Source: Bacteroidota bacterium
Lineage (GTDB): Bacteria; Chloroflexota; Anaerolineae; Aggregatilineales; Phototrophicaceae
DNA: 34,368 bases
Assembly (NCBI GenBank): GCA_027492915.1
Contig: JAPUDW010000432.1
Span: 1 to 34,368, forward strand
Reading direction: 5' to 3'
Below are positions 8,409 through 17,100 of the stretch, piece after piece (within the stretch, counting starts at the first letter, position 1; each line of letters begins with the position of its first letter). Below the pieces are notes generated by a model that made no database searches, had not been told where the DNA came from, and saw nothing but the letters and a program-made list of their open reading frames with translations. The translations under genes and the position numbers were made by a program.

Positions 8409-8960
8409 ACCCCACCAGTGCAGGATTGTGCTGCCGTCCGTAAAGCCCAGCGGCAGGAAAGCCCCCAGCGTAAACACCAGCAGGTTATCGAGAAAGAAAA
8501 ACAAACTCACCCATATAATCACAGGAGCGAGGTGCGGTTCTGCATCCCCAAGCGTAAATGTGCCGCTGGCGTACAAGTACAGCAGCAGCCCAATGATCGT
8601 CAGCACCAAGCTCAACAGCGGCCCACCGAGCGCCCGTTTGATGTGGACACGCCCCGGCAGTGCGGGTTCGTCCTTCGGGTAAACCGACAACCCCAACGGC
8701 CCCCAGAACGCCACGCCCGACATCGGGTAGCCGGTTTGCCGCGCCGCGATGCTGTGACCAAGCTGATGTACCATTTCCGAGGCGTAGTGCAGAACCGCCG
8801 CTACCAACCCGCCGACGACTGCCGCGCCTACGGGCAGGTTGAGTACACTCACGCCTATGACAGCCAACACCGCCCAGATGACCAGCAGCGTTAGCCACGC
8901 CGAGGGATGAGCCGTCAGCCGCAAACCGGCGATATGTCCGAGTTCAATTCGCTTCATCAT
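8403..8960 (-). CDS. M50/site-2-protease-like membrane protein with altered zinc motif (HQLGH)
   Basis: The protein has 185 residues and about five hydrophobic segments. The family layout is that of a minimal site-2 protease. A membrane-embedded helix carries the sequence MVHQLGHSIAARQTG where active M50 enzymes have HExxH, GPLLSLVLT follows later, and the C-terminus has LGFTDGSTIL where the third zinc ligand (an Asp in a DG motif) is expected. The Glu of HExxH is Gln here (codon CAG), which should abolish or greatly weaken proteolysis. Both His residues and the DG are kept, so zinc could still bind. It starts 6 bp after the Nudix gene stop, so the two are co-transcribed. The ATG at 8957 is an alternative start. 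Confidence 0.75.
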   Translation of the reverse strand: MMKRIELGHIAGLRLTAHPSAWLTLLVIWAVLAVIGVSVLNLPVGAAVVGGLVAAVLHYASEMVHQLGHSIAARQTGYPMSGVAFWGPLGLSVYPKDEPALPGRVHIKRALGGPLLSLVLTIIGLLLYLYASGTFTLGDAEPHLAPVIIWVSLFFFLDNLLVFTLGAFLPLGFTDGSTILHWWGK

Positions 8961-8966
8961 GCCCTC

Positions 8967-9503
8967 TCACACATGCATCAGTGCCAGCGCCACGTTGGTC
9001 GCCCACGCCAGCACCTTGAACGCGCCCGCCCGCAGCGCCGACTCGACTTCGGGGCGGTCGAGCAGCACCATTTCTTGTTCTTCAAGGTCATCGGCGTTGA
9101 TCGCGTGGGTTTTCACCGCGCCCTTCGCCAGAAAGAGGTGCGCCACCCCCGCCCCACGGTTGCCATCGACCGCGTAGTGACCAAGGTTCACCCACTCCGA
9201 CGCCGTGTAGCCAGTTTCTTCGAGCAGTTCGCGCTGGGCAGCCGCCAATGGCACTTCCCCCACTTCCATGTAGCCGCCCACCGGCGCGAGTGTCACCCCT
9301 TCGACCGCGTACTTGACCTGTTGGAAGCAAATAAAGCGCCCGACTTCGGTTACGGCGACCACATTCACATACTCCGGCAGGATAATCCACATCCAGTCGT
9401 CAATCACCTTACCGTCCGGCAGTTCGAGCGTCCGATATTCCACGGTCGCCCATTTGCCGTTCTCCAACACGGTCTTTTTACTCAGCGTTTTCCAAGGTTT
9501 CAT
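8967..9503 (-). CDS. Nudix hydrolase (ADP-ribose pyrophosphatase-like)
   Basis: The 178-residue cytoplasmic enzyme should hydrolyse a nucleoside diphosphate linked to another group. The Nudix box G-x5-E-x7-RE-U-x-EE-x-G-U is complete at about residues 92-115, containing GYMEVGE and RELLEETGY. The preceding strand pair (VNVVAVTEVGRFICFQQVKY) and the ELPDGKVIDDW N-terminus resemble ADP-ribose pyrophosphatases. The frame runs upstream to 9554, but the ATG at 9503 gives the natural start and has a purine-rich AAGAAGAGA upstream. It is the first gene of a pair with the M50-like protein. Confidence 0.88.
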   Translation of the reverse strand: MKPWKTLSKKTVLENGKWATVEYRTLELPDGKVIDDWMWIILPEYVNVVAVTEVGRFICFQQVKYAVEGVTLAPVGGYMEVGEVPLAAAQRELLEETGYTASEWVNLGHYAVDGNRGAGVAHLFLAKGAVKTHAINADDLEEQEMVLLDRPEVESALRAGAFKVLAWATNVALALMHV

Positions 9504-9610
9504 GAATTCTCTTCTTTTCACTACAACAATTGATTCGAAACTTAGTGTTATCACTTAAAATAAGATTATCGAATTCAGTATACGTACTTACTACAGGAGA
9601 AGCGTTCCTT

Positions 9611-10522
9611 ATGCGAAAGCTAGTGATACTTATTGTGCTACTAACAATAGGAGCAGGCATTGTAAATGCCCAAGATGCCGATTGGCAATCAAATAGCAAT
9701 AACTCAGTCGAATATAATTGTACTGTTGTAGAGTCATTATTGTCAGCCTTTGAAAGCGGTAATGAAAAGTCAATTACGGATGCAACTACCAAAATTATCG
9801 CCAGAAATGACGATATTCAAGTTTCCACCAGCGAATATATTGGTTCAGCAGTCCTTATCCTACTGAGCAACAATCCGAAAGCGGAGATTTCAACCGACAG
9901 TATTTTTGCCGATGCATCTGATGCTTGCGATAAAGCGGCAACCACCACGACCGTTAGTTCATCCGAGCCTGTGGATGAATTCAATGTAGTTGCCAATGGT
10001 AGTGTTAATCTACGCTCATGCGGCGGTACACAATGCGCTATCGTTCGAGTTACCAAAAATGGGGAAATTCTGACCGTTACTGGCGTGGATGGTGATTGGT
10101 ACGAAGTCAAAGTGGATAGCGGAACAGCATTTATTTCTTCCCAGCTAACCACACGCGGCCCGGATGATGTCATCAAGGTGGATGAACCGTATTTTGATGT
10201 TGATACAAGTTGTTTCATCATATTTGATCCCAAGCGTGGTGATATGGACATCAACATTATCATCGCGGGAGAAAAACAAAATGATCTTCTTGTAGATATC
10301 TATCGACCGAATGAAACACGCCCTATCAAAGTAGAAGCACAACTCGACAAAGCCTTTAGCGATACTGGCGATCCTTATATCCTTCAATATTATTCGTATA
10401 GTGTGAGTTGGCCTCTCAATGGTCTCTATCAGTTGGAATACACAATAGATGGGACAACCAAGAAAGTGGCATGGGAATTCGAAACACGCGGCGAATACAA
10501 CATTTTCGTACAGTGTGAATAG
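9611..10522 (+). CDS. Secreted protein with bacterial SH3 domain
   Basis: A signal peptide (MRKLVILIVLLTIGAG then VNAQ) predicts export with cleavage after about residue 21. A helical segment (about 25-110) is followed by an SH3b domain at about residues 125-185, containing VNLRSCGG, VTGVDGDWYEV and GTAFISSQL. A beta-rich C-terminal region (190-303) follows. SH3b domains bind peptidoglycan or surface polymers. The spacing of the four cysteines (around residues 40, 103, 136 and 141) would allow disulfides outside the cell. The frame opens earlier, at 9530, but the hydrophobic signal and an AGGAGA upstream fit the ATG at 9611. It is divergent from the Nudix operon. Confidence 0.8.
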   Translation: MRKLVILIVLLTIGAGIVNAQDADWQSNSNNSVEYNCTVVESLLSAFESGNEKSITDATTKIIARNDDIQVSTSEYIGSAVLILLSNNPKAEISTDSIFADASDACDKAATTTTVSSSEPVDEFNVVANGSVNLRSCGGTQCAIVRVTKNGEILTVTGVDGDWYEVKVDSGTAFISSQLTTRGPDDVIKVDEPYFDVDTSCFIIFDPKRGDMDINIIIAGEKQNDLLVDIYRPNETRPIKVEAQLDKAFSDTGDPYILQYYSYSVSWPLNGLYQLEYTIDGTTKKVAWEFETRGEYNIFVQCE

Positions 10523-10535
10523 CTAAGAACAGACA

Positions 10536-10565
10536 AAGAGGTGGCAACAATTGTCACCTCTTTTG
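10536..10565 (+). terminator. Strong rho-independent terminator
   Basis: A 12-bp stem (AAGAGGTGGCAA pairing with TTGTCACCTCTT, one G-U pair) closes a CAA loop, followed by a short T-run. It lies 13 bp after the SH3b gene and about 20 bp before the stop of the convergent nucleoside hydrolase, so it may serve both. Confidence 0.75.
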
Positions 10566-10584
10566 GGCGTTTTCCATGCCTGCA

Positions 10585-11565
10585 TCAGCGCACCTCTTGC
10601 AAATCGGTTTCTCCACTGGGCTCTATTATAGCTTTCGGATGGAATGTTTCACGCACAATACTTTCGAACGCCGCCGCGTCAAAAGCGCTGCATACCTGAA
10701 CCACGTTCCCCGCTGCATCCTCAACGACCCGCCCGATGTAGTCACCCGCATCCTGCACCACCCGCAAACGGCGTGTTTCAAACGCGGCGTGTTCCGATTG
10801 TGTGGCGATAACCGCCGCTACCAAATCCCACACAAACAGGGTACGTCCACCTGCCAACCGTTTGAGGCGTTTCACAAGCCGCGCGGCAAAATCCCCCGCC
10901 GGAGATTGTGGCTCGCGCGTCAGTAGGTGATAGAGACTGTCGGTCAGCGGGATCGTGTTGGTGATGTCCAGTGGAATGAGCGTGACGGGCGCACCAGAAC
11001 GCAGCACGATATCCGCCGCGTAGTAATCGATATAGATATTCCATTCTGCCCAGCGGTTGCGCGTCTTGGGCAGCATCTCGGTCAGGTTGCCAGCCACATG
11101 CAGCGCCCCGCCCATGATGTAGATCATATCAATTTTGTCTGCCAGATACGGGTATTCGAGCAGCATATCGGCAATATTGGTCAGCGGCCCCAACGTCAGC
11201 AGCGTCACCTTCTCGCGCGATGCCGTGATCTCGTTCGCGAGGAAATCCCGCGCAGGAACATGCCACGGCTTGCGTTTACTTTTGGGCAGCGACAAACCCA
11301 AGCGGAAGTCCATCACCAGCCGCACGAACAGCGGGAAGCGGTGATTACCCCGCAGCGGCGTGGTTCTGCCACTGGTCACGGGTAGCTCACGCCCGCCCAA
11401 CTGCAACAGACGCAGCATGGTATCCACGCCCGCTTTCGCGTGGGCTTCGCCGGTAGCGGCGACTGTGACTGCTTTCAAGTCCACCGCGTCACACTGCATC
11501 AGGTACACCAGCGCCAGCCAATCATCAAACGCACAATCGGTATCTATAATCAGAGGAGTCGACAT
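10585..11565 (-). CDS. Nucleoside hydrolase (inosine/uridine-preferring type)
   Basis: The enzyme, 326 residues long, should cleave the N-glycosidic bond of ribonucleosides for salvage. The N-terminal calcium/ribose site reads IIDTDCAFDDWLALVYL, where the family has DTDxGxDD. Asp residues 9, 11, 15 and 16 are kept, but the usual Gly is Ala. LLTLGPLTNIADML, YIMGGALHVAGN, AEWNIYIDYYAA and PLDITN follow in the expected order. The C-terminal FVWDLVAAV supplies the late Asp, where many relatives have a His just before it. The start is the ATG at 11565, with GGAGGTG correctly spaced. That ribosome-binding site and start are part of a perfect inverted repeat (see 11565-11604). Confidence 0.9.
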   Translation of the reverse strand: MSTPLIIDTDCAFDDWLALVYLMQCDAVDLKAVTVAATGEAHAKAGVDTMLRLLQLGGRELPVTSGRTTPLRGNHRFPLFVRLVMDFRLGLSLPKSKRKPWHVPARDFLANEITASREKVTLLTLGPLTNIADMLLEYPYLADKIDMIYIMGGALHVAGNLTEMLPKTRNRWAEWNIYIDYYAADIVLRSGAPVTLIPLDITNTIPLTDSLYHLLTREPQSPAGDFAARLVKRLKRLAGGRTLFVWDLVAAVIATQSEHAAFETRRLRVVQDAGDYIGRVVEDAAGNVVQVCSAFDAAAFESIVRETFHPKAIIEPSGETDLQEVR

Positions 11566-11604
11566 ATAAAATACACCTCCAAAATTTAGAAGGTGTATTT
11601 TATA
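11565..11604 (-). promoter_or_regulatory. 14-bp perfect inverted repeat overlapping the ribosome-binding site
   Basis: The arms 11565-11578 and 11591-11604 are perfect reverse complements around a 12-nt loop. On the minus-strand transcript the 3' arm contains the AGGTG of the ribosome-binding site and ends at the first base of the nucleoside hydrolase ATG. A hairpin would hide the ribosome-binding site. Alternatively the palindrome is a repressor operator overlapping a TATAAA -10 at its 5' arm. Confidence 0.6.
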
Positions 11605-11685
11605 ACGCATTTTTATCGAAATGTAATAGATTTCTTGATTTATTACAAGGTAATCAAATTATTACTATAGCTGCAATATGGAAGG

Positions 11686-12204
11686 TTAATGCGCATCAGC
11701 CAATTCGTAGATGTGTGTCGGCAGACCATCCTCGTCCGGCTCCGAACGGCTGAACGCAAAGCCGATTTTGTTGGCGACACGGATGGACGCAGTGTTGGCG
11801 GGGTCAATCGTCGCGATAATCCGTTTGAGGCCGCACTGCTCCTTGCCATAGGTGAGCATCGCCGCGCCGACCTCGGTTGCCAACCCCTGCCCCCAATACG
11901 CCTGCTTGAAGCTGTAGATCAGTTCTGCGTCGTCCGGTGGTTCGGCATATTCCGAGCGCACCAACCCGCAGAAGCCGATGAACGCGCCGCTGGCCTTGTC
12001 GATGACCGCCGAGCAGCCAAAGCCCTTGGTGGCGTAGTTGTTGATCGACACCTGTATCCACTTGTCGCTCAACTCGCGCGAGAGGGGTTTTCCATCGCCC
12101 ATGTACTTGGTCAGTTCAGGGTCGCTCGTCACGTCGTACAGGTCGTCGCTATCAGCTTCGGTCAGGTGGCGGACGAGTGTACGCGGGGTTTGGAAGATAG
12201 TCAT
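11686..12204 (-). CDS. GNAT acetyltransferase, RimJ/RimL-like
   Basis: The protein has 172 residues and matches the Acetyltransf_3 pattern: TPRTLVRHLTEAD at the N-terminus, a FIGFCGL strand, the acetyl-CoA loop WGQGLATE (family Q/RxxGxG/A), then ATIDPANTASIRVANKIGF near the end. Family members acetylate protein N-termini, antibiotics or small molecules; the substrate here is unknown. It is likely monocistronic. About 120 bp of AT-rich sequence separate it from the nucleoside hydrolase inverted repeat, and 68 bp from the AT-rich gene upstream. Confidence 0.88.
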   Translation of the reverse strand: MTIFQTPRTLVRHLTEADSDDLYDVTSDPELTKYMGDGKPLSRELSDKWIQVSINNYATKGFGCSAVIDKASGAFIGFCGLVRSEYAEPPDDAELIYSFKQAYWGQGLATEVGAAMLTYGKEQCGLKRIIATIDPANTASIRVANKIGFAFSRSEPDEDGLPTHIYELADAH

Positions 12205-12271
12205 CGCTCAGTCGTCCAGCTTTTATTTATGTACTTCGATTTCAAGCGATTGAATCAAATCTGTGTATTGA

Positions 12272-13393
12272 TTACAAATCTTTATTATAAATATTGTTTT
12301 GAACTACCGAACGAAAATATTCATGTATTAATGGGGCAAATTTCTCGGTAAGTTTAATTTGTTCAAAAACACCATTTTTTCTTACAAGCTGCATCAAATC
12401 ATTCTTCCCATCAATCACCAGACTAGAACGAATATGATATTTATCTGAAATTTCTAAAAAGAAAAAATTAGCATAGTATTTCGGATGAGAAGAATTGGTT
12501 CTAGTTAAGTTGAAATTTATTTCTTCCCTTTCAAAATATACAGGAGGAATGACATAAAATTCACTATTTAAACTAAGATTTCCAGATTTATAGCTTGCTG
12601 ATTGTCGAAGAGAGTTTATTAACAAATAATCATTACTATATCTGTATTCTAAAATAAGCGGGTCAAGCGAAAAACTAATTGTATTAGAGTCGAAATTTGT
12701 AACTGTCCAGAAAAGAAAAACAATATCATTTAATTGACGAAATTTCCCCTTCTCCAAATATACAAATTCAAATCCTCCTCCATATAACTCTAGCAAATTA
12801 TCGCCAAACAACAATTCAGACCCAATCATTTCACATGCAATCATAATTGCTTCTCGAACAGCGTAACCTATTTTTGATTTAAATCTCTGGTTTTGAATAG
12901 TTTTAATGTGCTCAACATGTTTCGTAAAAAAATCATTCTTCCCACTTCCAGAAAAATAGGGATCGCTAGAAAACATTAAATACTTGGACTGAGATTCCCA
13001 TTTGAAAGAATACATATTAGATTTTTCAATAATCCATCCAATTACAATGCAATTTGTCTCTGTACCAAGTGTTTCGAGGTTATTAAAAAATTGATTTAGG
13101 TTTTTACGGTCAATTAATCCATCATGGAATTCGCTGCGCATTTTTTTAATAACATATTTTGCTCCTAGTAGATTGCCTGCCCAAGCTACAGCAAAATGCT
13201 TATTTATAATACAAACTTTTCTTCTGAGATGTGTTACAGTACGCATCCATTCAGAAGGCATTAAATCTTCGACTGTAGAATCTGGCAGCGTAGGAAGTTT
13301 TATGTGCGGTTTTACATCTCCCGTTTGACTAATTAGTATATCTCCAAAAATAATTGGTACTTCAAATGCTTTGAAGGCTGCAATAAGTGTCAT
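12272..13393 (-). CDS. Proteasome/HslV-like N-terminal-threonine hydrolase candidate (low GC)
   Basis: The family is not recognised with certainty. The 373-residue protein begins MTLIAAFKAF. Removing Met would expose Thr1. Asp follows at mature position 17 (FGDI), as in proteasome beta subunits. An RRKVCIINKHFAVAWAG segment resembles the Lys33-to-Gly47 strand pair of that fold, with exactly 14 residues between Lys and Gly as in proteasomes. About 26 extra residues lie between Asp and Lys. A later AVREAIMIACEM helix and GGGFEFVYLEKGKF also fit the fold. The C-terminal 140 residues match nothing I know. Base composition is far more AT-rich than the neighbours, suggesting recent acquisition. It starts 15 bp after the Uma2 stop. 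The catalytic assignment is inference from spacing. Confidence 0.6.
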   Translation of the reverse strand: MTLIAAFKAFEVPIIFGDILISQTGDVKPHIKLPTLPDSTVEDLMPSEWMRTVTHLRRKVCIINKHFAVAWAGNLLGAKYVIKKMRSEFHDGLIDRKNLNQFFNNLETLGTETNCIVIGWIIEKSNMYSFKWESQSKYLMFSSDPYFSGSGKNDFFTKHVEHIKTIQNQRFKSKIGYAVREAIMIACEMIGSELLFGDNLLELYGGGFEFVYLEKGKFRQLNDIVFLFWTVTNFDSNTISFSLDPLILEYRYSNDYLLINSLRQSASYKSGNLSLNSEFYVIPPVYFEREEINFNLTRTNSSHPKYYANFFFLEISDKYHIRSSLVIDGKNDLMQLVRKNGVFEQIKLTEKFAPLIHEYFRSVVQNNIYNKDL

Positions 13394-13408
13394 ACGTTGT
13401 ATCGCCCC

Positions 13409-14017
13409 CTACAAACTCTCGTCCGGTGCGCCGGAGAACAACTGACCGACCCGTAAGATAATCTCCGGTAGGCAGGCAAAAGTCACGGTGTCATCAGCGT
13501 TAAACTTTTTTAAGGCGCTGTACTCGCCGCCGGTGGGCTGCGAATATAACCGGAGCTGCTTCTTCCACGCATCGACCACCACATATTCGGGTACGCCAGC
13601 CGTAGCATACGCGCCCAACTTCACCCCTTCGTCGTAACCTTTGTTACTCGGTGACAGCACTTCGGCGATCAAATCCGGCACACCGCGAATACGCTTATCC
13701 GCCATAATGCCCGTGTTCGCCGCCGCGATGAATACCGCGTCCGGCTGGGCAGGTGTCACGCCGGTCATAATCAAGCCCACAGGCGCGAGGAACATATAAC
13801 CCAACTGCTTTTGCTTGGCGGGAATTCCAACATATTCGTAAAACTGCTGCACAATCCATTGATGGTATAAGCTCGGCGAAGTCGACATATACAACACTCC
13901 ATCAATGATCTCATAGCGGTTGTCGTCATCCGGCAGCCGTTCCCAGTCAGCATACGTCCACTGCCCCTGCGGTGGCCCGTCAATCCGTTCTACATCCGTC
14001 AATATCGGTAAAACCAT
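13409..14017 (-). CDS. Uma2-family (DUF820) PD-(D/E)xK nuclease-like protein
   Basis: The 202-residue protein matches the Uma2 family, which is abundant in Cyanobacteria and Chloroflexota and has a restriction-endonuclease-like fold. It has YEIIDGVLYMS near residue 37, PDAVFI near residue 92, and PDLIAEVLSPSN near residue 113 followed by Lys (KGYDEGVKL). These give the Asp, Glu and Lys of the nuclease core. YATAGVPEYVVVDAWKKQLRLY completes the usual C-terminal part. Its cellular role is unknown in general. GC content is like the host, unlike the AT-rich gene that begins 15 bp downstream on the same strand. Confidence 0.88.
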   Translation of the reverse strand: MVLPILTDVERIDGPPQGQWTYADWERLPDDDNRYEIIDGVLYMSTSPSLYHQWIVQQFYEYVGIPAKQKQLGYMFLAPVGLIMTGVTPAQPDAVFIAAANTGIMADKRIRGVPDLIAEVLSPSNKGYDEGVKLGAYATAGVPEYVVVDAWKKQLRLYSQPTGGEYSALKKFNADDTVTFACLPEIILRVGQLFSGAPDESL

Positions 14018-14156
14018 TGTGTTTAACCCTCAAACTCAACTGCGCCTATTATATGCCGAATCATGGACTACGATCTGGCAATCAAAACAATTGCGCCGCA
14101 TCTACACTGAGTAAATGCGGCGCAACTTGAATTTTCGAACAACTATGGACTAAAGA

Positions 14157-17100
14157 CTATGAGCTAACAGCTTGCTTGCGTCTTTGCGTAATCGCCTTTA
14201 ACCGCCCCGGCAGCAGCGGCCCAAGGCGTTCGAGTTCATCGGCATCCAACGGGCGCAGCGCCAGCAGCACCACCACATATATGATACTACCGACCACGAC
14301 CGAGAGAACAACCGAATGACCCGACCCGACCACCACCACAGCCGCCATCGCCAGCGCGGAGGCGACCGGCTTCCACAGCAAGCCTACCCAGTCGATGCGC
14401 CCGACTGCCCCGTGCAGCAGGAAGCCAAACGGGATCAGCAGCATCAACTCGGAGAAAATAGTTGTGACAGCCGCCGCCCGATAACTGTAGATCGGGATCA
14501 GGACGATATTGCTGATGATGTTAAAGCTGACCGCGAGGAAGAACGCCCGTGTAATCCGCCGCTGCAAATCGAGCGCGATGAGTACATACTGCGTCAGGCT
14601 GTTGATCCAGCCAATTGGAATACTCCAAATCATTAACTGCGTGGCAATCGCCCCATCCGGCAGGAATTGGTTACCAGCGAGGATTTCGGTCAGGATGAAG
14701 GCCAGCGCCGTGAACGTCACCGCCAGCGGCAGCGCCACACTCACCAGCAGCTTAATCGCCAGCCCATAGTTGCGCTTCAGCGCCGCCTTATCCTCGTGCG
14801 CCTGCCGCGACATCAACGGCAGCAGCGCCATCGTGAAGAAAGCGGGGATGACATTTAACGCCGCGACCCATTTGTAGGCCACGCCGTACTCGCCCACCAC
14901 CTTGTCGCCCTTGAAGTATTGGATAATCACCACGTCGATCTGGAAGAAGATGGTCGCGAGGAAGTGGTTGAGCATCAACGGCCAGCCCTCGCCCACCATC
15001 CCGCGTATCAGCATCCCATCCGGGCGATAATCCCTCTTGCTCCCTCCCCTGCTTGCGGGGGAGGGTTGGGGTGGGGGTTCCTGCGCGTTGAGCAGCCCCC
15101 GCCCGACCCACACCATCACCGCCAGCGTAATCGTGTTGGTGACAATACTCGCCGCCGCGAGGCCGATCACCCCGTAACCCAACACCAGCGCCGCCACGCC
15201 GAAGATCACCTTACAGATGGTGGCGATGGTCGAAATCGCCGCTGGATACTCGGCCTGTTGGAAGGCGTAAAACAGCGCCGACATGCCCGTGCTCAGGCTG
15301 TTGGGCAAGAGGCCAATATAGAGCAGGCCAATCGCGATCAGCGCTTCTTCGGTCAGCGGGGAACTGCCCGCCCCTTCCAAGCTCTGCCGTGCGCTCAGGA
15401 AGCCCAGCAGCAGCACCACGCCGATGACCATCAGCACCAGCCGCAGCACACTCGTGTTGTAAAAATAGCGCCATGCCTTCGACGGGTCACGCGCCACTTC
15501 GCGGGTGAGGAACACGTTTAAGCCGAAGTTGGTAAAAATGTCGAACCAGCCGAAGATGAAGCCGGCGTAGGTATAAATACCGCTGCCCTCCGGCCCCAAA
15601 ATACGCAGCATAATGAACGCGAAGCCGAAGTCGATGCCGCGGTTAAACAGATTGAGGATGATGGGCGCGATGCTGTTCCGCGCCACCACCTGCACACCCT
15701 CGGTTTGCCCGCCCGCGCTCACGAACAAGCGCCACAGGTAGATGCCACCCATGAACACCACCAGCACCCCCGCGATGAACGAGGCGAACAAGCCAATCTG
15801 GAAGCTCTCAGGGTTATAACTGATGCGGAGTGTCAGTTGACCATTATCGAGCGCCGTTCGTAGGTCATCCGGCAGCCTGTCGTGAATATCGGCGAAGGCT
15901 TTACCCACCACCTCCGGCGACACATTTACGCCCACAAAGTTGCCCAGCACCTTGACCGCCGTTAATGGACGCTCGGTATCATCATCACCGCCGCGTGGCC
16001 GCGCGAATGCCCGCCAGCCATTCACATAGGTTTCACTGAGTACCACCCATGACGCGGGTGCGTTCGGTGCGATGTTGGCATGTAAGATTGTCTCGCGGCC
16101 TGCGTTCGGCTCGATGGCGACCTCAAAACCGCTTGACCAGCTCGTATCCAGCGCGAGTTCAGCACCATCCAACGGCTGCGCCACATATGCCCTCGGCAGG
16201 GGGTTATGCTCCCAGATGCGTACTGCCTCATCCTCATAAGCTAACCACCAACTCGGCGGAATCCGTATATTGTCGCTGGTGGTCAATTCTTCGGGCATTT
16301 CAAACTGCTTCGAGGTCATGACATAGCGCACATTCAGCAGGGCTAACTGTGGCGATTGCAGAATATCGACCAGCTTGGCATCCTGCCCCATCCCCGCGTA
16401 TTGGTCGTCGGTATACAGCGGCGCGACACGGTTGTAATCCAACTGCACCTGCGGCGCGAGTGTGGTCATGAAGTCCACATACGCTTTAGGGATGATGCTC
16501 TCGTAACCGCGAATGTCGTCCAACCCGTAGCGGCTGCCCATGTTGGCATTCATGATCTTACCGCGTTCGCCCAGCGACGGGTCGTCAATCGTGGTGTAGC
16601 GCCAGTCGCCTTCCTGCGCCTGTAACCACTGAATCGCTGGCGGGGTGAAGTCCAGCAGCGCCGGATCGCTGGCGGGGTTGAAGCTCCACGAGGCCGCCAT
16701 CAGGTCAACCGCCACCAACCCGACCGCCAACACCTGCCAGATGGGTACTGACCGCAGCCCATGTCGGTTAAGGTCAACGTCCGTAGGGGAAGGGCTAAAA
16801 TCTTCCGACGTTTTATCCCCTCGCCCTGAGGAAGAGGGGTTGGGGTAAGGGTTTCTCCCTGCCCACAGGAACACCACGCCCGTCCCCAACAAAGCCAGCC
16901 CCAGCGCCAGAACGTTCGGGAACTGGTAGCTGTAAAACATCCGCGCATCGCTGAAGGCTTCGTTCGCCAGCGCCATGTTATCGACGACACTTTGCAACAG
17001 CGGCTCAATTTGGCCGAAGAACAGCCGCGACAGCAGCAGACCAACTAGGATTAACCCGCCGCCGATAACGCCGCCGTAACCAAACCAGCGCGTCACCCGC

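Noticed and set aside
14919..15521. 200-codon plus-strand frame inside the YfhO-flippase gene
   Set aside because: Antisense to a continuous membrane-protein frame; rich in Arg, His and Gln, as antisense frames of hydrophobic genes usually are.
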